This document shows positions 47,326-60,612 of a stretch of 64,000 nucleotides of DNA, piece after piece; position 1 is the stretch's first letter; each line of letters opens with the position of its first letter. This DNA is from Paramecium pentaurelia (Eukaryota; Ciliophora; Oligohymenophorea; Peniculida; Parameciidae), in contig CAJJDO010000068.1 in NCBI GenBank assembly GCA_905183005.1, positions 339,676-403,675 on the forward strand. Reading direction: 5' to 3'. The translations under genes were made by a program, and so were the position numbers. The notes under the pieces are model-generated. The model made no database searches. It worked only from the letters and a program-made list of their open reading frames with translations, and was not told the origin of the DNA.

Positions 47326-50300
47326 TCAACACATTTCAAATAAATTTGGATTAATTTACTTTTTTACTTTAGATACTGGTTTACATAATTTTGATTTTAA
47401 TATTTTGAATTACTATAAAACATCTACTATTAAACAACCTATTAAATTAACACTAAATAAAATTATATTAACCCATCCAATTTATATCCTATATTAATAA
47501 AAATAATCCATATTATGACATAAAAATAAGATACAATTTAAATAAATTGAAGTTTCAAAAATTATAATTTTAAAATTTTCATAACTCTAATACATTGGTT
47601 TAGATAATATAATATATAAAGTAAATATAACAGATTGAAAAGAAATAAATAAAGTTTAACATATTGGTATAACTTAGAGTAGAATTAATGCACAAATAAA
47701 AGTTATCTTCTTTATTAATAGGATAGTTTAATATTAAGCATTCCATTTATTGGATTTTGTATTAATACCTTGAAAAAACATTTTTAATTTTATTATTTTA
47801 TGAGAAATCAATGATTAAGAATAAAATCCAAGAATTGATATAAAATTAAATGCAAAAATTACTATTGATAAGGCTGAACATATCTATAAGAGTTTACTTT
47901 ATTATGAGAATGTTACTATTTATAATAAAGAAGAAAATGTTAAATCATAATAGCTTGATAGATATATTCTAATTAATCCTTTATAAAAAAAGGATTTAAT
48001 GTATAATAATGCCAATGATTGTAAAGAATACAAAAATGTTACTAATTTTTAAATTGCACATTTAATAAAACCATCAAAATGATTGATTAAATTTGAATAT
48101 TTTGATTTAATTAATAATTTAATGAATAATTTAGATATCCAATAATTAATTATACTAGTTAACAAGATAATTATAAAACTTTATAAATTAGTTCCAAAAA
48201 AACATTCAGTTTCAAAGAATTCAAATTTACCAATATTATATTAAATTGTAGGTGGATCTTATTACATAACTTAACCAAAAATTTAATCTAATTAAAGATA
48301 ATTTTGTAAAGGTTATAATGAAACCAAATCAAAAATAGCAAGAAAAACTTAAAAGTTAATGGGATAATTGATATTTATGTATTTGATGTATGATAATTAT
48401 TATAGATTATCTAATAAATTCCAAAAGATCTCAAAATTACCTAAAAATATTGATAAGATTGCTATTCCAATGATAATATAAATAACAATTGAATTAAATT
48501 AAGTAGCTTTATCTGTAATTATTTTTTATAGATTAGTTAATTATTCAATATTGGACAATTTAATAGTGACATTAGATGATGGATTATTCCCTAATTCATT
48601 GATTACTAGATAAGAATCAAATGATAAATTTAATATTGGATTTTTTATAGAAACTTAAAATTAAAGATCTATTGTATATTAAATATCCATTAATTCTTTT
48701 GATAGTTCTATTATTGGTATTAAAGTAAAGTTGAATTACTTTTTATCTATTTTTAATATAGATATTGAAATTGATTTAATAAAATCATCAGAACTATATA
48801 TTGATTAAGATAGCATAATAGGTTAAGTGAAGGCTAATAATAAATGATTTGGTTTATTATTAATCATTTATAGAAGTGGAATAGGATAATCTTATTAAAA
48901 ACAAAGGCTTAATTGATCTTAGATGATACATTTCCAATTATTTTCAATTTAACATTTGTTATTACAACCATCATAATTATAAAGATTGGAATCATCACAT
49001 TCTTCCTTTTCTATAATAACTATACCATCTCCACATTAAGTATTACAATTAGAATTATGTGGATAGAATCCAAAAGGGCATTCTTAACATATTCCTTGAT
49101 AACAATTTAGACATTCAATAGAACATTGATAATCACATTCATAACAACCATCATATTATATAAAATTACCATCATCACATTTTTCTAAGATAGTTATAAT
49201 TCCATCTCCACAAATTGAATCACATTATTATGTATTTTAGTTGTAAATCCATCCATAAGGATTGCATTTCAAACAGACTTTACTTTCACATATTAAACAT
49301 CCTAAAGAACATTAAATTTTGCATTCATAACATCCATCATATGGTAGATTATTAGTATCATCACATTCTTCATATGGATAAGTTACTATACCATCTCCAC
49401 AAAGATTTTAACACATATCAGAGAAACATTATTATAAAGATTGTTCCCAAATACAATTATATCCATTTAAATCAATCAAGCATTCAGATTCATCTTTATA
49501 GAAATTACAATTAGTTTTTAGTTAACATCCTCCTTATGATTTAATTGTACATTCTATTTAAACAGCAACACATTCATCATATGTAAATGGTATTATGGGT
49601 ATAGAATTACAATTTCTATCATAACATTATCCAGAAATCCAAATACAATCATTTAAATTTCTATCAAAATTACAACAAATTTAATAATGACAATCTTAAC
49701 AATTTAATCTTTATAAACAAGTTTGACCATCACTAATACAATGTTTATCTGTAAATATTTATTAACATTAATTTTCATTATCATATTAAAAGTCTTCACA
49801 TTCAATAGTTTTACATGATTCATTAATACAATATTTTGTATAGTCTAAACATGAATGATTTTAATCAAGAATAATATTATTACAATCTAAAACTATACAT
49901 TTAAGATTGATATGATCCCATATACATTTAGTATTTAATGTAGAATTTTCACAAATAGATTCACTTAAATAATAGTTACATTAAATAGTTATACATTTAT
50001 CAATATCCCATATACAAGGATCATAATTTCTATTAAAATAGCATTAATAAGAATTATAATATTAATGACAATCCTTTAATTCTATACAACCATTCTATGA
50101 ATCATTGACTGTACAAGTACTTAATAAAGTGTTACATTTTATATGAGTATTATTACTTGTATCAATGATACCACAAGAATTTAATTCAAAACATTGTTAG
50201 AAAACAGTATTCCAATAACATTTCTTTTTATTTGCATCAAAATAACATTAACTCTATTATGCTTGTGAACAATATTATACAAAACTACCACATTTAGGTT

Positions 50301-53300
50301 CATCTCCTATAGTACATACTTTATTAGGTCGATATTACTCACATTATGTAATTGATACAGAAGAAAATGAAGCTAATTGACAAGCATCAATACATTTATT
50401 TCCAATGAATACACAATTATCTAACCAATTATCACAATCAGATTGATTATTAGGTATTCTACTTGTACCATTTTTATAATTTTAGCATATTCTTTATACA
50501 CACTAAGCAGATGTATCAATAGTACATTTTGTACCACTTCTAGTTATTGCAGTATCACAATCAGCAAGTAAGTAATCTGAACAATTTATTAGATGTGATG
50601 TGCAAAGACTACTTATCCATTAACAATATTTAGAATTAGCTTAACAACTTATTTAAGATGAAAAACTTGAACATAAATCATTACATATTCCTGTTGTTGG
50701 AAGTGAAGAACCACCTATTGACCATTAAAAAATACATTTAGTTCTATTTAATGAGTATTTACAAGAAGAATATGCTGAATAATTAACACATCCAGATTAG
50801 GCACTAGCACATGTTTAAATTTATGCCACTGTATTTAATTAATTTTTATTATTACATTCTTTATGATAATCCATTATTACTTCTTAACAATAATTACTAT
50901 TAATACATCTATTATCACACCAATAACATTTAATATTATATTCTTCATATTATTCAATACAAATTGAATTTATTGTATAAAATGAACAAGAATTTGTTTA
51001 ACATAAATTCCCAGATGAATTCCAACTACAACTAGTTCCTTTTGGTTTCTAAAGAATACAAATACTGCTATTTGTAATCAAATTACATTATGAAGCAGTA
51101 CAACCTATTCCATCTCTATAATTCAATTCACATATATCATTTATTTATTTACATTCATAATTTGAAGTTGCTGAAATATTTAAATGACAATTTTAATTAT
51201 TGTTTTAATGAACTTCTTAACAAACTCCACTTATAAATTTACAAGAAACCTAATTTCTTGAAACAGATTAATCACATTTTTATTAACTAATAATAGAAGA
51301 ACAATAATCCATTATCTCACAACCTTATTCTCTCATTCCATCAGCTTTTATTTTTTATTAACAATTTTTAGAACTATTAAAATAGTTAAAACAATCACTA
51401 TCATTATTAGCTGTTGTTTATGATTAACATTAAATACTTAAACAATTAGTACCATTCCATACACAAGGCTCATAGTACGAATTGATTTTACATTGCATTT
51501 CAAATACATACAATGAACAATCTGTTTTTAATAATTCACAAGCAATATTTTAATTAACACATGAAATAGATATTTATTCACACATCTAATTTGTAATTGC
51601 TAAATTTAATACCATAGGACAACTAGAAGGAATATAATTAAAACATTAATTAGTACTTATATTCCATTAACATTTTACTCCATAATAATCTTCTGAACAT
51701 TTTTATTGAGTAGTATAACCTAAACAAGAGTATTATTTTCTTTAACATCCAATTGCTCCAGCAGTATTTACAGTACATGAATTATTCCAAGCATTACACT
51801 CTTAATGGTTTTAAATGGTAAATGTAACAGTCATACCACAAGTATCAAAAACATCTCGTTCTTTGCATTAAGAAGTAGAAATATCATAATTACAAATTTG
51901 ATTCCATTAGTTACATTAATAATTAGTTGATTATCCACTAGATAAATTACAAGCTTTAAAAATACATGATGTACCATTCCACAAACAATTAGTACCATCT
52001 ATTAAACCTAAACTACATTATGATAGATCTGAAAATCCTGAACATATTGTTGGCCATTGTATACATGCAGTATTAGATGAATTAATAATACATTTCATAC
52101 CAACAACTTTTAGATTTTAACAAAAAGTTGAAGATGAATTAATATAATCAGAACATACTTTAGGAATACATATACCAGAATTCCATTTACATTAATAATC
52201 ATCAATAGTTGAATAACATTATTATTAATGATAATCATTACAACTTAATTTTTTTAATGTACATCCATGTATTTATTAGATATTAGATAATTAATAAACA
52301 TTAACAGTACAATTATTAAGCCATAATTAACAATCTGTATGAGTAATTAATGATATAGGTGCATCAGAACATTATTTTAATTTGCATTTCTTTGGTAATT
52401 TACATAATTAATTTGTTAAACAATCATTTTAATGAAGTGTTTCACAAGTATAATCTAGACATATTCCATTATAATAATCATATGAACATTTATTATTAAT
52501 TATATTACATTATAAATGACTTGAAAATTGAGGGAATATGAAATTAGAACATATATTTTCTACACATATATTTGTATTCCAATAACATTTCCTATTATAA
52601 TAATCAACATCACAAAATTAACTATAATTAATTAAATTACATGATTAAGGTCTATCTTAACAACCACCATTAATATTACCCATACATTTTCCAATTATTT
52701 TACATTAATTATGATTTAATGATAATAATTGACTTTCACATCCTTATTTCTTACATTAATTATTATTATTCATCCAAAAACATTATTAATTTTTTATTGA
52801 TAAACAATCTTCTTCACCATCATAATCCTCACAATTTATTGGTCTATTTTTACAACCTCCTCCATTTTTAAATACACAATCTAAATAAATATCAAATTAT
52901 TAACATTAATTATAATTTGAATAGATATTTACATCTTCAGCTAAAGAACATTCCTTCTTTTTGCATTCATTATTAATAAATATACATTTATTACCATAGA
53001 TATCAGTAACACAACCTTCAATTACTAAATTGTCTTTACAATCCTAACGTAATATACATTATTATCCATTTGTTGTACATTCTTATAATAAACTCCTACA
53101 TTCTTAATCACTTTTAAATCTCAAATTGTTACATACTAAATCTACACATTATGATAATACTTAATCCCAATAACATTATTATGATTTATCTTTATTATAA
53201 AAGCATTACTCTTAATATTTAATCATTCTGCATTATTCTTTACTTTCCACACAACCACCATTTACAGATACTGTACAAATTGATATCTATTCTCTACACT

Positions 53301-53808
53301 CTAAATCACTTATAAGATACATTGGTAATTCATTACACTCTCTACTAATTCGACATTTAGGATTTTCACTAATAGACCAAAAACAATAACGGTTTGCTTT
53401 ATTCTTATTTTAACATGTAATCCAATTTTCATATTCCTCACATTGACCAATATTTATACATTTCATACCATCACTTATACAATTTTTAGATGATTCCCAA
53501 CACTCTTCTCTTTTAAATACTTAACACTCTTTAAAATCTATACATTCACCTAAATAAAATCCACATTTATCCTATAATCTGCAATCCTCTTAAGAGTATT
53601 CCTTACAATACACTCCTACACTCCCTTTATCCAAATATCTTTCACCATTTTTTATTATACACTTATTTTAGATCCATTAACAAATACTTGATCTATCACA
53701 TTATTCATTATCCTATATTTGATTACACACACAAAAACTACTATATTCACCTCTTATTTGTTATGATAACACAATTAATATGAAAATCTTTCTTAAAATT
53801 TTCATCAT
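47326..53808 (-). CDS. Giant cysteine-rich membrane protein, 2,160 aa, intronless
   Basis: One open frame of 2,161 codons with no intron. It starts MMKILRKIFILIVLSQQIRG, a signal peptide. The next roughly 1,500 residues are short cysteine units such as KCYWNTNICVENICSNFIF and CIWDHINLKCIVLDC, with Cys and Trp in the spacing of Paramecium surface-antigen and PSI-like repeats. They are followed by DUF4215-type repeats (CGDGIVTYPYEECDDTN, CGDGIITILEKCDDGN, DGCNNKCQIENNWKC). The last 500 residues hold several membrane spans, for example SIVIYIIIGIAILSIFLG and ITFICALILLQVIPICQ. The layout suggests a surface protein with a large disulfide-rich ectodomain and multi-spanning end, perhaps a receptor. 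Ligand unknown. Antisense open frames exist but carry no homology. Confidence 0.85.
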
Positions 53809-54175
53809 AAATTAAAACAATATTATCTTATTTTTTTAAATATACTGACTACTTATTATAATTGTATAAAAAATCAATGATTTCCATATTGATACATTAT
53901 TTTCCACATTAAATTAGACAATCTTTATAACAATTTTACATTTAAATTCATTTTATATAATAATTTAATATATATGTATTTAAATATAATTATTTTCATA
54001 TATATGTATTATAAAATACTTTGGTTTAAGATAAATATACAAATACTAAATATCTTCTAATATATAAGATATTGAGATTACTAATAATAAGGATATATTA
54101 TAAATATTATTAATTATAGTTATAAAAGTAAAGCATAACTTAATTATAATTAATTATTGTTTATAATAAAGAGGT
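53809..54175. promoter_or_regulatory. Divergent AT-rich intergenic region
   Basis: 367 bp between the start of the giant gene (leftward) and the next gene (rightward). Highly AT-rich with TATATG repeats (53970-54010). Both promoters should lie here; no specific site is recognised. Confidence 0.45.
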
Positions 54176-55828
54176 ATGAATTTATACCAAATTGATAAAT
54201 TTACTCAAATAACCTTACCATAGTCACTCTAATCCAATTCTACATCTAATATTTATATTGATAATGAATGGCTTGATCAATAATTAAAATAAATTCAATA
54301 GGTGGATTTCCAAAATTATAACCTACCCAGTAATACAGATATTTCATAATTTGTATTGTAATAATCATATGGGGAAACACCATCTTTATAATAAAATAAA
54401 AAAGAGGAATTTGAATTTTCTATACTCAATTTAGATAACCTTGAAGATGATGAATAAAATAAATATTCTCAAAACAAAAAATATTAATTAGAATAAAAGA
54501 AAAAGAATTTTAAAAAAAGTAAAACAACAACCAATGGATTTGCATTAGATGAAACTGATTTATTTTAAACAGAATAAGAATCATTAAGAAAATGGAAGAG
54601 TTCATAAATTTAAAAAAAATCAGAATTTACAAAATAATTTAATGACTATAAATAGAATTGTTAGATAGAAATAGTTGTTAAGTATTTTGGATCAAAATAT
54701 TAATAAACACTATTAGTAAATGATTAAATTATAGCAGCAGAATTAATAGTCTTAGCACTTAAGACATTTTAATAAGATTAATTTAGTGATAAATCAAAAT
54801 ATGAATATCCTAATTTCACTTTAGCTTATAAATTAATTGGAACAGAGATTACTCCAGCTAAATTTGCATTTACAAATGATGAAAATTTTGATAATGATAG
54901 TTTTAAATTTGATGATGAATCTTTAGAAAATCCAGAAATTGATTTAGAATCTCAAGTATTTTATAAAACTGTTGAATTATTACCAGGTTTAAACTCTTTT
55001 GGATTAGATTTCTAATTCATAAAATAAACATATCTAACAAATCCAGAATTTCTTATTTTATTAATAGAAGATCCAAAATCATAAACATTTTATCATATAA
55101 AAGTAAATAAAAATGGAAATCTTAAAGATTGTTAAAATGAATTAAATAGAAAATTGACTAGAAAATATTTAAAAAATGATTATTATTTAAGTTTGAAATA
55201 TCCATGTGTAAATTATGATTGTGGAGATCTTGGATAACAATTTCCAATTAATTAATTACCTCTTCATTGGTTAGTAATCTAATCAAAATCTTCAAATTTA
55301 TTATAAGAATCTATAGATGAAGCTAATGTTGTTTCAAATAAAAATAATATTAATAATCTTCAAGAAAATAATAATCAAACAAATTCATGTAGATTTTTAT
55401 CATTAGATTTTATGTAATTAGCAACTGTTGAAAAAATGCCATTATTATATGGATACTAAGAATTTAATCTATTAAAATATGATAAAGGATGTTTTAATGA
55501 GATTATCTTTGGAATAGATTATTTTGATATCTATTATTAATATAATGAAAAATAAAGCAAAAAGATTGGGATAATCAATTTTATATATAAGTTAGCAAAA
55601 TAAATATTCTTAGAGAAAAGTGAAAAAAAACAATATAAAAGAATTCCATTAAATGTGATAACAGATTTAAAATAAAAGAAAGAGAAATACTTTGAGATAC
55701 ATTATGAATTATTTGATGGATTTAAAAAGAAATTATTATTTTGTTCAAGAAATGATGATAAAAATGTAATAAGAGAAGTTTATAGTAAATTAGAATATTT
55801 AGTATCAATTTAATAATTTAATGAATGA
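54176..55828 (+). CDS. Hypothetical protein, 550 aa
   Basis: Single open frame without intron. The first 160 residues are polar and Gln-rich; the remainder looks ordered with alternating hydrophobic residues, for example IEIVVKYFGSKYQQTLLVND, NPEFLILLIEDPKSQTFYHI and LGQQFPINQLPLHWLVIQSK. Cysteines in YPCVNYDCGDLG might form a small metal or disulfide site. No transmembrane segment. Some sections recall phosphatidylinositol- or WD-type folds but nothing diagnostic was found, so the function is unknown. Confidence 0.7.
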
Positions 55829-55949
55829 AATTTTGTGTTTTTAATATTTCTCCATTATTTATAATTATTAATTCATATATCTTACTTAGAATTATAACAT
55901 ATAAATATATATAGAAAATATAAATATATAATATAAAAATTATTAAAAT

Positions 55950-57049
55950 ATGTCAAATAAAGTTCCACCATTAATAACTCTAGGAGTAGATAGATAGGGT
56001 CTCTAAAAATTTGATGATAAAATCTAATTAGGAAATGAGGAATTCAAAATTTCAGGTGTCAAAATTAGTTTAGATGATAATCAAATTTGTGGAATCTCTT
56101 TTACTTACTAAAATATATAAAATGGAAGAAAAATAATATGCAATGATACTTGCATAACTGGGAAAAACATTTCCCAATATGAATTTGAAATAGGTTAAAG
56201 TAATAATAAAATTTAAATTAAGATGATTTCATTTAGGTTCTTTTTGGATATTATGAATCTGGGATTACTTAATTAGGAATTATAACTTATAAAGGATAAC
56301 AAGTTATCTTTGGAAAAGATTAAGGTTACAAGTTTAATTATATGTTTATGGGATATACATTTACAGGATGTTCTGGTTCATATAAAAAAGGAAGTATAGA
56401 ATCTCTAACTTTTAAAGTAGCCAAGTTGCCAAAATAATTTATTATTCAGCAAGTATTTATTTTTGATAATATTCATTATAGTTCAATCCTTTACTTGGAA
56501 TCCTTTATCCAGAGAATCCATATGAAAGCATAATTCTTACTAATTTTGATCAGGAATAAAAATAACAATATGAATAACAACCTTAACCTGTAATGTAACC
56601 TGTTGTTACATCTGAAATTATTTATTCAATGATACCAAATTAGTCACCATAAACATAATAAGGTTATCCTATATAGAATCAATAAGTACCTCCAAATTAG
56701 ATACCTCCTTATGGAAATCCTTATTAACAACCAAATTAATATCAGACATACTAATAATATCCAAATAATTAATAATACTATTCAACACCTTAATAAGGAA
56801 CTAATCAAGTTATCATAGTAAATGATTAATAATAACCATAATAATAATAATATTAAAAATAAGGACCTGGATTTGCTGGTACTATGGCTAGAACTGCTAT
56901 AGGAACTTTTGCAGCTATAGAAACTGTTAGAATGATTGAAAATATAGGTCATCATCATCATCATTAAGCAAATGTAGTTGTTGTTGGTATAATTTTAATT
57001 TATATTATAATTAGGTAATAAACATCATGGACATCATCATAGAAGATGA
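55950..57049 (+). CDS. Jacalin-like lectin-domain protein with Gln/Pro-rich and His-rich tail, 339 aa
   Basis: Four exons; introns 56200-56222 (AAG), 56453-56481 and 56987-57014. The N-terminal 150 residues fit a beta-prism jacalin-like domain: FDDKIQLGNEEFKISGVKIS, VLFGYYESGITQLGIITYKG, FTGCSGSYKKGSIESLTFKV. Jacalin domains bind carbohydrate. A Gln/Pro/Tyr-rich linker (PPYGNPYQQPNQYQTYQQYP) is followed by GFAGTMARTAIGTFAAIE, a small-residue hydrophobic helix, and a histidine-rich end (GHHHHH, then KHHGHHHRR) split by the last intron. The tail could bind metal. Sugar-binding residues were not verified. Confidence 0.65.
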
Positions 57050-57134
57050 ATTATATAATTGTGATTATATTATTTATTAATATTATGAATAATTTCTTAA
57101 AATAACATATTAAATTAAGAAAATTAAATATTGA

Positions 57135-59014
57135 ATGCAATAAAGTGAATAAGGACCTATATGGTAAACAATACCTAAAGATTTTGTGTAATCCAAAGTT
57201 AAGTTTGAGGCAACAGTAACCAAATTAGGAAAGAAGTAACATCAAAGACATCTTGTTATTACTGATAAACATATTTTATTATTCAAAGTAATTGAAACTA
57301 TATTCAAAAGGAAAATGGAAAATATGCACATAAATTATTACCTTTAGATTTTTCAACTAGATTTGAAATATTTCGTGATGCTCCTACATTAAAACCAAAT
57401 GTCTAAACTAAAAAATCAACACCAAACACTCCTCATTCTAATAATAGACCTGACATTGTTAAACCTGAGGATGTTTAAACATTAGGAGATATATTACATA
57501 TAAGATTATAGATTGAATCATCAGATAAACATTGGGATTTTACTAGTGATTAAGAAACACTCAAAACATTTAGAAAACTATTTGGTTAAAAAATAAATCA
57601 AATGGGATTTCATCATATGTTTAAAGTGTTTAAAAAGATTGGCAAAGGCAATTTTGCAAGTGTATATCTAGCAGAGAGAATAGAAGATGGTTAATAAATG
57701 GCAATTAAAGCATTTTCAAAAAGTGCAGTCTATGCAGAAGAAAATGGAAAAGTAAGATTATACATAATAAAATAAGGAAGGACTCATAAATGAAATAACA
57801 ATAATGAGAGAATTAGATCATCCAAATATCATGAAACTATATGAAGTCTTTGAAACATAGAATTCATTATATATGGGTTTAGAATTATTATAAGGAGGTT
57901 AACTCTATGATATAATGAAAAAGAAAGTGATATTAAATAATAAATAAATACAATCCATTATGAAAGGATTATTAGATGGATTAGCACATATGCATTCCAA
58001 AAATATAATGCATAGAGATTTGAAGTTAGAGAATATATTATTCAAAGAATAAAAGTTAATTTAAACATTATTATAATAGTGATATCAATTCTGTAGTTAT
58101 AGCTGATTTTGGTTTAGCAACATTTGTAAATCTTCCAATCTATTTATATTGTAGATGTGGAACACCTGGTTTTGTAGCACCAGAAGTGATAAATATTACA
58201 GATATGTCAACTACATATGATAGTGTTTGTGATATTTACTCTTTAGGATTGGTATTCCACATACTTTTGACAGGAAAACCAGGATTCCCAGGAAGAAGTT
58301 ATAACACAATTGTTCAATAGAATAAGGATGCTAAAATCAATTTTAAGAGTCCTGTATTTGATATTGTACCACCATAAGCATTTGAATTATTAAAACAAAT
58401 GTTAGAACCTAATCCAAAAAAAAGAATTACAGCTAAATAAGCTATGCAATTTGAATATATTTAATTATGTGAAGGAAATCAATAAAATAATTAACCAGAT
58501 GATGATGGAAATATAGGTGAAATTGATGATAAACCTGGATTAAATGCAAGAATATAATAAATTAATGAACAGTATATTCTTATATTATTTAATAGAGCAG
58601 CTAAATTTGATATGCTTAGAATTAATTAATTGACTAATTCACCTTTAAAATCACCAGTCATGTAAGCAACCAACAAAATGAAAGAAGTTTAAAATAAAGA
58701 TTAATAAATGATTATGAGAACTCCTGTTATTACAGGTAGAACTGTTGGATGTGAAGGTAAAACTATATATTTAATTAACTTTTAGACTCTCCAAATATGA
58801 ATTAATTTGTTTCACCTAGTGTACAATTCAAAAAACTATAATAAAAGTAAGTATTTTATTAATATCTAGTTAATAATAAGCCCCAACTGGCAATGTTTTA
58901 TTAAAGTATACCTAAAAACCTTAATAATAATAACCAAAGGACAATGAAGATGAAAAAAAAGAATAGTCTAATATTGCAAAATCAGTAAAGGCTGCTCTTA
59001 GTAAACATGTTTGA
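57135..59014 (+). CDS. Ser/Thr protein kinase with N-terminal PH-like region, 584 aa
   Basis: Six exons; introns 57288-57310 (AAG), 57752-57776 (AAG), 58055-58079, 58757-58785 and 58847-58869. The first 130 residues (KFEATVTKLGKKQHQRHLVI, YAHKLLPLDFSTRFEIF) resemble a PH-like fold. The kinase domain follows: GKGNFASVYLAERIEDG, the lysine in MAIKAFSKS, HRDLKLENIL, IADFGLATF and CRCGTPGFVAPEVI. This loop and the short activation segment are typical of a large ciliate-expanded kinase group near the CAMK/ULK branch. The C-terminal 120 residues are Gln/Asn-rich. The second intron falls inside the kinase N-lobe and its removal restores EENGKEGLINEIT. Confidence 0.88.
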
Positions 59015-59116
59015 TATAAATCAAAAATAATTATTTATTATTGTAAATAATACTATAAATATTTAATTTAAAAGAAGAGGTTTACGAATTATTAAATAAT
59101 TACCTATAATTTTTCA

Positions 59117-60089
59117 TCATTCTTACCCTTCTTCCTTTGGTTTCTCTTAAGACTCCTCACTTTCAGATTGTGAACTTTCTTGCTCCTGTTCAATAGGTTA
59201 TTCCTTTATTTTCTGACTTTGAAAATCTATAAATTATTAGTATGCTCTCTATAACTTCTCCTTTAGATCCTTTTCCATTTCCTAATTATAAATATTATCA
59301 TACATTGAATCGTTCATTACTATATTCCTTAAGAGGATTCATGCCTTCATTAGTTTTAACTGGTTGCCATAATAAATGTGGGGCTGTTCTAAGAAACTTC
59401 TTTAATATTATATACTTTGTGATAAAGAATTCTCTCATAGTTTTTAATTAGAGTTCCAATAATAATTACTATATATAGTTTATTATAATATTTACTTGTC
59501 TTCTAAATTCATCAGCAGCCAATTCTCTTTCTAATTACTTTCTCTCTGTTACTAATTTTTCCTTTCTTTTCTATCATATAATTTATTATAATACATCCTA
59601 ATTCTCTTTATATGCCATTAAATCTTATCTTTCTTTATCTTCCAATCTTTTATTTATCTCTATTTATTTATCCAACTATATTGAAATGATCATTAAATTT
59701 ACTTTCTATTTCTCCCCATCTAAATCCTGCTTTGCTCTTTGTAAATGGTTTCCAAATAAACTTTTTACTATTCTTCTATCTTTTTCTTTCAAGGCAATAG
59801 GTACTTTTTGATCAAGCTACTTTTACTTTTCAGCACGTTCTTCTTTTGCCCCTTCAAGATTTATTACAAAAGTCTTCAATACATTCGTATTCTATATATT
59901 ACCTTATCATTTTCATCTCTTGCTTTCTTATTTTTATGATTATTCTTTCTATTATCATATTTTATGAAAATACTAAAAAGGCATGCTTTTAATTTCTTTA
60001 ATCAAACTTTTTCTTTTTATTAAACTCTCCTATTATTTTTTATGTAATTCTTTCAATTTATTTTTTATGTCATCTACATTCATTTTCAT
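59117..60089 (-). CDS. Pinin/SDK/memA-domain protein, 281 aa
   Basis: Six exons; introns 59949-59973, 59874-59902 (AAG), 59571-59594, 59469-59495 and 59282-59303. The core reads KDRRIVKSLFGNHLQRAKQD, corresponding to the pinin-domain RxFGxLLGTLQKF-like motif, then long charged helices, and KKFLRTAPHLLWQPVKTNEG, which matches the pinin motif ending in a Trp-Pro pair. Pinin is a nuclear protein linked to the exon-junction complex and alternative splicing. Acidic, Ser-rich tail (EQEQESSQSESEESQEKPKE). In a genome with tens of thousands of tiny introns such a factor is of interest. Shorter than animal pinin because the RS tail is absent. Confidence 0.75.
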
Positions 60090-60612
60090 TCAATTATATT
60101 TATGAATAAATTTTATATTATTAAAAATATATATGTGTATTACATTAAATATATTACTCATACTACCATTTTATCAATATTATATTTTAACGAATAATTA
60201 ATAATTATTAGTCATTTTTATATCTTATACCTATTGTAAAATTTAAATTAGATTCTTTGAGAGTAACAATATTTTATATATCAAAAATGAAATCCAAGAA
60301 GGAGTTTCACTATTTAATTATACTAATAAATATATGTTATTTATATTGATATAAATCAAATTGGGATAGGGTTATTCTGTGTGTAAGATTTAGATTAAAT
60401 TGAAATGTTTTGACTTAATTGAATAGAAATGAGATACATCATAATGGAATTTGAGATATTTATTATAATATAAGGATTTTTATAATAATAAAAATGGAAA
60501 TTATTATAATATTAAAATATGTATGACGTATCTATTAATACTCATCATAATTCATGTTCATATTAATGAAATCTTTCTAAATTGGCTTGAAATTATTATA
60601 AAATAACTAAGA
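60090..60612. promoter_or_regulatory. Divergent AT-rich intergenic region
   Basis: 523 bp between the pinin-like gene (leftward) and the MFS gene (rightward). AT-rich, no coding frame seen. Promoters of both genes are expected here. Confidence 0.45.

Noticed and set aside
47820..48845. Plus-strand open frame that looks coding
   Set aside because: It is antisense to the giant minus-strand gene. The minus frame is continuous with the DUF4215 repeats and gives hydrophobic membrane spans, so the plus frame is a mirror effect of AT-rich sequence and few stops.
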